From the NCBI GenBank assembly GCA_951812325.1, contig OX638294.1:1652859-1716858 (forward strand): a DNA stretch of 64,000 bases, given 5' to 3'. The stretch comes from an uncultured Thermoanaerobaculia bacterium (GTDB lineage Bacteria; Acidobacteriota; Thermoanaerobaculia; Multivoradales; Multivoraceae). Position 1 is the stretch's first letter, and the number at the start of each line of letters is the position of its first letter. The translations under genes were made by a program, and so were the position numbers. Shown here piece after piece: positions 58,088 through 64,000 of the stretch. The notes beneath the pieces were generated by a model. It searched no databases. It worked only from the letters and a program-made list of their open reading frames with translations, and had not been told where the DNA came from.

Positions 58088-59172
58088 TCCCGGTACAACG
58101 CCGCGTCGGGCCGCCACGGAGAGCGCTGCCCCGCATAGACCGGCGATCCCTTGCGGAAGTGGGAGGCCTCCTCGAGCGTCTCGACGAAGGGCATCTGCCG
58201 CGGATAGAGATCGTCCTCGCCGCGCGGCCGCGGCCCGGCCTTGGACACATGGCCCCAGAGCGGATGGCCGACGACCTCCTCCGCGATCCAGGCCGCCTCG
58301 ATCAGCTTGTCGAGCTTGTAGCCGGTCTCGATCCCGAGTTCATGGCAGAAGTCGACGAAGTCCTCCGTCGGAACGTGACCGGCGGCCCGGCCGTTGCCGC
58401 AGTAGGGGCATCCCCCCATGCCGCCAATCGACGTGTCGAACTCCCGCACGCCGAGTTTCAGCGCCTCGTAGTAGCTGGCCACCGAGGCGCCGCGGGTGTT
58501 GTGCAGGTGGCAGTGGAAATCGGTGATCTCCGGCCAACGCTCCCGGATCGCGACGATCGTCTCGCGCACGGTATGCGGCATGTTCCAGCCCATCGCCTCG
58601 ATGATCGAGCAGCGGGTGACCGGCAGACCCGCCTGATGCCATCGGTCGATCATCAGCGCCAGCAGGTCGAGTCGCTGCTCCAGCGTGAACGGACCTTCGA
58701 AGTTCGAGCCGAAGGGATTGCCGATCGCCACCGCGCCCGACTCCGCCCCCCCCGCGCGCGCCCGTTCGATCGCCGCCGGAATGCGCTCGATCTGCTGGGC
58801 CTGCGTCGCGTTGTAGTTGCGGCGGGCGAAGGTGTCGCAGAGCTCGACATGGGTTCCGATCCGACGCTGACGCACATCGAGCTTCGGGTACCAGCGGTCG
58901 GCGCGGTCGAACCCGATCCTGTTGAAGATCGCCGCGGTGTAGCGGACGCCCGGACGGGGCACGAAGCGCTCGGCGATCTCGTCGATGCAGGCCATCTGCG
59001 GCGTCCACCTGGGGTGCGCGTAGGAACCGATCGAGATCACCCTGGCTCCGGTCTCGCCGAGCGCGTCGAGCAGCCGCAGCTTGTCCTCCACCGGAATGTC
59101 GGCGCTCTCGATCTGCAGACCCTCTCTCATCGTGTCGTCCGTGATGGTCACGGACTTCGGTAGCTGCCCCAT
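58084..59172 (-). CDS. HMGL-like (HMG-CoA lyase / isopropylmalate synthase family) enzyme
   Basis: The product is 362 residues. HMGL fold motifs are VTITDDTMREGLQIESADIP (D-x-x-R-E-G start), FHCHLHNTRGASVASYYEAL (HxH metal ligands) and FDTSIGGMGGCPYCGNGRAA with the catalytic cysteine. It should catalyse aldol-type cleavage or condensation of an acyl-CoA or keto acid. Closest by eye to HMG-CoA lyase-like proteins; the substrate is unknown. It is the first gene of a coupled pair with the permease. Confidence 0.88.
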   Translation of the reverse strand: MGQLPKSVTITDDTMREGLQIESADIPVEDKLRLLDALGETGARVISIGSYAHPRWTPQMACIDEIAERFVPRPGVRYTAAIFNRIGFDRADRWYPKLDVRQRRIGTHVELCDTFARRNYNATQAQQIERIPAAIERARAGGAESGAVAIGNPFGSNFEGPFTLEQRLDLLALMIDRWHQAGLPVTRCSIIEAMGWNMPHTVRETIVAIRERWPEITDFHCHLHNTRGASVASYYEALKLGVREFDTSIGGMGGCPYCGNGRAAGHVPTEDFVDFCHELGIETGYKLDKLIEAAWIAEEVVGHPLWGHVSKAGPRPRGEDDLYPRQMPFVETLEEASHFRKGSPVYAGQRSPWRPDAALYRE

Positions 59173-59240
59173 CGCCTGAATCCTCCGACCTGTCGGTTGC
59201 CGACGGCCTGTGTGCGGAAAGGTACCTTATCGCCACGCGT

Positions 59241-59352
59241 GGCAGCCCGCCGCAAGGTCACGCTGCATTCGATCGGCCATGCATCCCGTCCGGCATCGTG
59301 CCGTCCGCGTGCTCGATGACTCGCACCCGGAAGCGGTTCGCGTGTGGCGCCG
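59241..59352 (-). repeat. Degenerate composite copy of the dispersed element
   Basis: The flank GGCAGCCCGCCGCAAGGTCA, then CGCTGCATTCGATCGG and CATGCATCCCG, matches 51526-51591. The hairpin region (GTGCTCGATGACTCGCACCC) has lost most of its pairing but keeps the ATGA loop, and GGTTCGCGTGTGGCGC follows as in the inverted copy 4. It lies in the gap between the divergent HMGL and GT39 genes. Confidence 0.6.
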
Positions 59353-59411
59353 GTCGCCGCCACCTGCTGCGCGGCGCTCTGCACCGATTCTCCCTGTGGC
59401 AGGATCGGTCC

Positions 59412-61199
59412 GTGCGAGGACGCCTGCTTCCCTGCCTCGTCCTCACCGCCGCCGCCACCGTCGTGCTGCTGCCCGGCATCGGCAGCCGCGACCTCTGGAA
59501 CCCGGACGAACCCCGCTACGCCGAGGTGGCCCGGGAGATGCTGCTGGCGCCGCTTGCCCTGGAGCACTTCCTGGTGCCGCGCCTGAACGGCGAGAGATAC
59601 GACCACAAGCCGCCGCTCCATTTCTGGAGCATCGCCCTGTTCGGCGCGCTTCGCGGCGGCGTCGACGAAGTGGCGGCCCGCCTGCCGTCTCTCCTTGCGG
59701 GCATCGGCTCGGTGCTCGTCGTGTTCGCACTCGCCGCCCGGCTGTTCGACCGGAAGACGGCCTGGCTGGCGGCGCCGGTCTTCCTGACCTCGGCCCTGGT
59801 CATGTGGAACGGACGAGTCGGCCAGATCGACATGACCCTGACCTTTCTGGAACTGCTCGCCATCCTGTTCTGGGCCCGGGGCCGGTCGTGGGCCCGGGAC
59901 GACCCCGCCCGGCGTGCCGGCGGCCGCCACGCCAATCTCCTGTTCTTCGCCTGCCTGGCTCTCGCCACCCTGGCCAAGGGTCCGGTCGGGCTCATCGTGC
60001 CGCTGCTTGCGGTGGTCAGCCACCTCGCGCTCGAGCGCGACCCGGCCGGCGTCGCCGAGCTCCGACTGGGGCGCGGCCTGCTGCTCTGGGCCGCGATCGT
60101 CCTCGCCTGGTTCGGGCCGGCCGCGTGGATCGCCGGAAAGTCCTACGTCGACGCCCTGATTCTCGACCACACCGTCTCGCGCTACGCCGAAGCGACCTAC
60201 CACCCACGGCCCTGGCACTACTACTTCCGGACTCTGCCCGCCACCTTCGCGCCCTGGACTCTGCTGGCCCCCGTAGCCGTCTACGCCGCTTTCCGCGTTT
60301 CGCACCGCGAGCCGGCCGGCCGCGAAGCCCAGGCGGTCCGCTTCCTCCTGATCTGGATTGCCAGCACGTTCGTCTTCTTCAGCATGTCCGGCGGCAAGCG
60401 GACCGTGTACCTGCTGGCGCTTGCGGCGCCGCTCGCGATGCTCGTGGCCTACGGCGTATCGACGATCCGGGAGCGCTGGCCCCGCTTCCGCACGGCTTTC
60501 CTCATTTCGGCAGCGACCGTGCCGCTGCTCTTCGGCGTCCTGGTGGCCGCGGCGCCGTTCGCGGCTCGGGACCTTCCCGACGGTTCGATCCCCGAAGGGG
60601 CCATCGCTTCGCTGCAGGCGGTCGCCGCCATCCCCCTCGCCGCCGGTCTGATCGGCCTCTGCCTGGCTGCCAGGCGGCGGCCCGATCTGCTGATAGCCTG
60701 CCTTGCGACCGGCCTCGGACTCGCCATGTCGGTGACCGCCGTGCGGTTGTTGCCGCTGGGTGACGCCTTCAAGTCGGCCCGCGCCCTCTCGGGCGAACTG
60801 GTCCAGTGGGCGAAACCCGACGAACCGTACGCGATCTATCCCGTTCCCGATGCCGCCTTCGTCTTCTATACCCGCCGGTTCGCGGTTGACCTCCACGGCG
60901 GCGTCCTGGCCCACGACGAGGGCGACGAGCAGGCCCTGCGACGCTTCGCCGCCCGCACGGATCGGCCGGTCTGGCTGCTCATCGAACGGGACAACCTGGC
61001 GGCGCTGGAGCCTCCGCTCGACCTGGTCGAGGTCGCTCGCGACCACGATCTCCTGCAGGGGCACGTCCTGTTGACGACTCGGGAAGCGGCCGCCCGTGCG
61101 CTATCGACCTTGCCGGGACGCCCGGCAGTCGCAGGCGACGACGCCGTCGAACATGCCGCGCCTGCGCCGCGAGCCGCGGCCTCCGGGGCCGAGCCATGA
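59412..61199 (+). CDS. GT39/ArnT-like membrane glycosyltransferase
   Basis: The product is 595 residues from GTG 59412. SRDLWNPDEPRYAEVAREML is the dolichyl-phosphate-mannose/ArnT-type loop with the catalytic D-E, followed by RYDHKPPLHFWSIALFGALR. About 11 membrane segments follow, then a soluble domain. The family moves sugars such as aminoarabinose from a lipid carrier to lipid A or proteins outside the inner membrane. Its stop overlaps the start of the next gene (ATGA). Confidence 0.88.
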   Translation: MRGRLLPCLVLTAAATVVLLPGIGSRDLWNPDEPRYAEVAREMLLAPLALEHFLVPRLNGERYDHKPPLHFWSIALFGALRGGVDEVAARLPSLLAGIGSVLVVFALAARLFDRKTAWLAAPVFLTSALVMWNGRVGQIDMTLTFLELLAILFWARGRSWARDDPARRAGGRHANLLFFACLALATLAKGPVGLIVPLLAVVSHLALERDPAGVAELRLGRGLLLWAAIVLAWFGPAAWIAGKSYVDALILDHTVSRYAEATYHPRPWHYYFRTLPATFAPWTLLAPVAVYAAFRVSHREPAGREAQAVRFLLIWIASTFVFFSMSGGKRTVYLLALAAPLAMLVAYGVSTIRERWPRFRTAFLISAATVPLLFGVLVAAAPFAARDLPDGSIPEGAIASLQAVAAIPLAAGLIGLCLAARRRPDLLIACLATGLGLAMSVTAVRLLPLGDAFKSARALSGELVQWAKPDEPYAIYPVPDAAFVFYTRRFAVDLHGGVLAHDEGDEQALRRFAARTDRPVWLLIERDNLAALEPPLDLVEVARDHDLLQGHVLLTTREAAARALSTLPGRPAVAGDDAVEHAAPAPRAAASGAEP

Positions 61200-62095
61200 A
61201 CGACAGCGACAGCCTGCCTCTGACGGCGGAGCTCGCACCGGGCAGCTCCGCCAACCCGAAACTCGTCTCGGACCCGGCCGCCGAGACGTCGGCGTCCTCC
61301 AAGGCCAGCTCCAGGACCAGCTCCACGGCCGCCGAGGAGCGGCGGCGCTTCGGCCCCCTGAGTCGGCGTCTCGCGGATCAGGGCCTCTTCCTGTTTCGGC
61401 ACCGCGGCCTGTTCGTCGTCTTCCTGCTTCCCGGCGCCGTTGTGGCGGTGCTCGAGCGCCGGTCGGCGGCGCTGCCCGCGGCATCGGGACTCGGCTGGCT
61501 CACGGCATGCCTGGCCGTCTCCCTGCTCGGACTTGCGGTGCGAGCCGCGGCGCTCGGCTCCGCGCCGCCGGGGGCCTCGACCCGGAGCCTCAGGGCGCCG
61601 AGCGCCAGCCGCCTGAACGTGACCGGCATGTACTCGCTCTGCCGGCACCCGGTCTACCTGGGCAACCTGTTCGTCCTCATGGGTTTCGCGCTCGCCCTGA
61701 AGTCCTGGTGGTTCGTGCTGACCGCGGCGCTCGTCTACTGGCTGCTCTATGAACGGGTGATCGTGGCCGAGGAGAGGTTCCTCGGCGAGCGCTTCGGCAT
61801 CAGCCATCGCCGCTGGGCGGACCGGACGCCGACGTTCTGGCCCAGGCCCGGCCTGTGGCTGCACCCGGAGACACGCTTCAGTTGGCGCACGGTCATCTTC
61901 CGCGAGTACAACTCCCTGCTGCTCATCGCTTCGATCTTCCTCTTCCTGCGGTTGGTCGACCAGGTCGTGGTCGGCGGTCTGGGCGCGGGGGCCTGGCTGA
62001 GGCAGGATCAGGGCCTGGTTGCCGGCGTTCTCGGACTCACCGTCCTGGTGTCCGTCGCGCGGCAGGTGCGCAAGCGCGGGGGTTCAGGCCACTAG
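61196..62095 (+). CDS. Isoprenylcysteine-carboxyl-methyltransferase-like membrane protein
   Basis: The product is 299 residues with a long soluble Ser/Ala-rich N-terminus (about 50 residues) and five or so membrane segments. NVTGMYSLCRHPVYLGNLFV and YERVIVAEERFLGERFG are the marks of the ICMT/PEMT-like family (RHP and EE motifs). It would methylate a lipid or membrane substrate using S-adenosylmethionine. Overlap with the GT39 gene suggests a joint role in envelope-lipid modification. Confidence 0.82.
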   Translation: MNDSDSLPLTAELAPGSSANPKLVSDPAAETSASSKASSRTSSTAAEERRRFGPLSRRLADQGLFLFRHRGLFVVFLLPGAVVAVLERRSAALPAASGLGWLTACLAVSLLGLAVRAAALGSAPPGASTRSLRAPSASRLNVTGMYSLCRHPVYLGNLFVLMGFALALKSWWFVLTAALVYWLLYERVIVAEERFLGERFGISHRRWADRTPTFWPRPGLWLHPETRFSWRTVIFREYNSLLLIASIFLFLRLVDQVVVGGLGAGAWLRQDQGLVAGVLGLTVLVSVARQVRKRGGSGH

Positions 62096-62215
62096 CAGCC
62101 CGTGGCGGCATGGCGCCGGTGAACGGGCCAATCATCCACCGACCACCTGACGAACGCACTCACTGCAACCAACGAGGACTCACGATTCGTTGCAGAATCG
62201 GATACGAGACCGCCG

Positions 62216-64000
62216 ATGAACGCCCGCCTCAGGATCGCCGCCGCGCTCGCCGCGTCACTGCTGGTCTCGGCGGCCGGCGGCCTGCCGACCACCGAAGAGA
62301 AGCGGCCCGACGATCCGGGTGAACCGTCCGATGCACCCGAGAAGGCGAGTCCGAAACCACTCGACTCCCGCTTCGTCCGCTGGCTGGAGCGGGTCGGCCC
62401 GCTGATCAGCGACGAGGAGCGCGCGTTCTTCGTCGGCCTGCCCGAGGACTATCGCCGCGAAGCGTTCATCCAGGCGTTCTGGAAGGCGCGCGACCCCGAC
62501 CCGAGAACCCCGCTCAACGAGCTCCAGGTCCTCTGGGAGGACCGGGTCGACGCCGTGCTCTCCCAATGGGGCACGCTGGAGGACGCGCGAGCCCTGTTCT
62601 ACCTTCTCAACGGACCGCCGGGCCGCTTCACTCTCCCGGACGGTCGGACCGCTTCCTACTGCCTCTCGCGGGCCAGGGAACTGGAGATCTGGTTCTACGG
62701 CGGCAGCGACCGCACCGCCCGCCACTTCGTCGTCATCTTCCTGGCCACGAGCCGCAACCAGCCCTACGTCTTGTGGCACGAGAGCGCCGCGCGGCGGGCA
62801 GTGTCTCGCCGCGGGCTGCCGACGACGAACATCGCCCTGCTGTGCGCCGACGAGTGGCTCGGTTGGGCCGCACAGGCGCTCGGACGCGACCTCGCCGGCA
62901 GAAGCGTCATCGACGAGGTGTCCGGCCCGCCCGAACCGCCCGCGGAGTGGCTCGCGACCTTCGCCGCCTTCAACACCGACGTCCCGGAGGGCGCCCCCCG
63001 CTTCGACATCGAGATCCAATGGGACTATCCGGGCCGCAACCAGACGCGCACCGTGACTCACGGCCTGGTCATGGTGCCCGGCCCCGGCGCGGGCCGCAGG
63101 AGCTTCCAGGAACGCGAATACCACAGCTTCCACATGATCGGCGAAGTCCTCCGCGGCGAACAGCTGTTCGAGACCTTCCGCTACCGCTTCGAGCTGCCCG
63201 CGAGCGGCAACGGCGAGGACCCGATCCCGCTCGTCTTCAGCCGCTACCTGCGGCCCGGCGAGGTCCGGATCCGGCTCAGGATCGAAGATGTCTTCGGCCA
63301 GCAGTTCGCCGCGGTCAACGAAACGATCGACGTGCCGAGCCTCGAAGAGGCGCAGTCGCTGCGCAGGACCATCCTGGAGACCTTCCCGGCTCTCGCAGAA
63401 GCGAACCAGGCAGCGGCGCGCGGCGAGCGCCTGCTCCGACTCGTGCCGCCGCGGAATGAACGGCTGCGCGTCGGCATGGTGCGCTTCTCCACCCATGCGA
63501 TCGGCGACTTCGACGCCGTCGCCTTCTCGCTCGACGGCCGCGAGATCCTGCGCAAGCGCCGCCCGCCGTTCGGCGTCGAGTTGGACCTGGGCTCACACCC
63601 GACCGAACACCGGATCCGGGTGGAAGGCCTCAAGGACGGCAAGGTCGTCGCCTCGGACGAGATGTCAGTCAACCGCGGCGGCCAGCGTTTCCGGGCCCGC
63701 TTCATCGAACCGCGGTCCGGTGAGCAGTACCTGCAGAGCACGCGCGCGGTCGTCGAGATCGCGGTACCGGACGGCGAAGCGATCGAGCGCCTCGAACTGT
63801 TCCTGGGGGAGGAGCGGATCGCGACGCTCTACCAGCCACCATGGGTCCAGCCTGTCGTGCTCGACGGTCCGAGCCTGACCTACCTCCGCACAGCCGCTTT
63901 TCTGGCCGACGGCAGCAGCACCGAGGACGTCGTCTTCATCAACAGTCCGGGCCCGGTCGAACGGATCGACGTGCAATACGTCGAGCTCTTCGCCAGCGTC
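62216..64000 (+). CDS. GWxTD-domain exported protein, VWFA-related type (3' end outside window)
   Basis: ATG 62216 starts a frame open to the window edge, giving 595 residues. A signal (RIAAALAASLLVSAAGG) is followed by a region with FYLLNGPPGRFTLPDGRTAS and ELEIWFYGG, matching the GWxTD family. The last part, EDVVFINSPGPVERIDVQY and VELFASV, resembles the linker before VWFA-related domains found in acidobacteria. The C-terminal domain is cut off. Confidence 0.8.
   Translation, partial: MNARLRIAAALAASLLVSAAGGLPTTEEKRPDDPGEPSDAPEKASPKPLDSRFVRWLERVGPLISDEERAFFVGLPEDYRREAFIQAFWKARDPDPRTPLNELQVLWEDRVDAVLSQWGTLEDARALFYLLNGPPGRFTLPDGRTASYCLSRARELEIWFYGGSDRTARHFVVIFLATSRNQPYVLWHESAARRAVSRRGLPTTNIALLCADEWLGWAAQALGRDLAGRSVIDEVSGPPEPPAEWLATFAAFNTDVPEGAPRFDIEIQWDYPGRNQTRTVTHGLVMVPGPGAGRRSFQEREYHSFHMIGEVLRGEQLFETFRYRFELPASGNGEDPIPLVFSRYLRPGEVRIRLRIEDVFGQQFAAVNETIDVPSLEEAQSLRRTILETFPALAEANQAAARGERLLRLVPPRNERLRVGMVRFSTHAIGDFDAVAFSLDGREILRKRRPPFGVELDLGSHPTEHRIRVEGLKDGKVVASDEMSVNRGGQRFRARFIEPRSGEQYLQSTRAVVEIAVPDGEAIERLELFLGEERIATLYQPPWVQPVVLDGPSLTYLRTAAFLADGSSTEDVVFINSPGPVERIDVQYVELFASV

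Noticed and set aside
59148..61064. Long minus-strand frame opposite the GT39 gene
   Set aside because: Gln/Glu/Arg-rich antisense frame without motifs; the plus strand has a clear glycosyltransferase.

Overview
The window is high-GC bacterial chromosome carrying mostly catabolic, transport and secreted-protein genes with several defence islands. The last gene pairs a GWxTD-type start with a region like that preceding VWFA-related domains. Together with SMP-30, PQQ-propeller, GMC, SSS-transporter and LLM-type genes this suggests an Acidobacteriota-like, uncultured soil or marine heterotroph. That assignment is inference: no rRNA, tRNA or universal marker is visible.

Layout. 1-8.3 kb holds an SMP-30 lipoprotein (cut by the window edge), a beta-lactamase-fold hydrolase, a SMUG1-type glycosylase overlapping an acyl-CoA synthetase, a lipoprotein, and a coupled sialidase-like protein/sodium symporter pair. 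8.3-9.7 kb is a gene graveyard with UGSC-like, alpha/beta-hydrolase, PhzF and RibD/DHFR remnants, several of them frameshifted. 9.8-20.7 kb is a complete type I-G (former I-U) CRISPR-Cas locus on the minus strand. It has cas3 (helicase then HD), csb3 (Cas8), csb1 (Cas7) and csb2 (Cas5-Cas6) in an overlapping operon, then a higBA-like toxin-antitoxin pair on the opposite strand, then a cas4-cas1 fusion, cas2, a probable leader and a 13-repeat array. 20.9-22.2 kb holds an IS1634-like transposase remnant, an orphan two-repeat type I-E mini-array and a truncated HNH endonuclease gene.

22-31 kb carries a coiled-coil PD-(D/E)XK-like protein, a GNAT protein, a VapBC-type pair, a secreted propeller protein with a symporter operon, small membrane proteins and an MNT-HEPN fusion. 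31-47 kb holds a MaoC-like/acyl-CoA synthetase pair, a GMC oxidoreductase with its subunit-3 partner, a metallo-beta-lactamase lipoprotein, a TonB-box/DUF1570 peptidase, a TPR protein, a MalY/PatB lyase, a TonB-receptor remnant, an LLM oxidoreductase and an AbiE pair. 47-64 kb holds a PQQ-propeller dehydrogenase, a Tat-exported Gfo/Idh oxidoreductase, an ApbE-DUF4266-DUF3570-TlpA operon, a STAS/GPP34/NCS2-permease set with a kinase-like tail, an HMGL-like enzyme, a GT39 glycosyltransferase with a methyltransferase, and the partial GWxTD gene.

Two themes cut across the annotation. First, a dispersed element of about 65 bp ends in a perfect hairpin with a fixed TCAT loop. It occurs at least four times; one copy lies inside a symporter gene and has a different stem that is still fully paired. 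Second, short tandem duplications repeatedly include the ends of genes (29.6, 40.9 and 54.4 kb). The last of these makes a chain of coupled mini-ORFs between DUF3570 and tlpA. The best candidates for an undescribed system are the dispersed hairpin element, the DUF3570 operon with its mini-ORF chain, and the permease-kinase/GPP34/STAS set.
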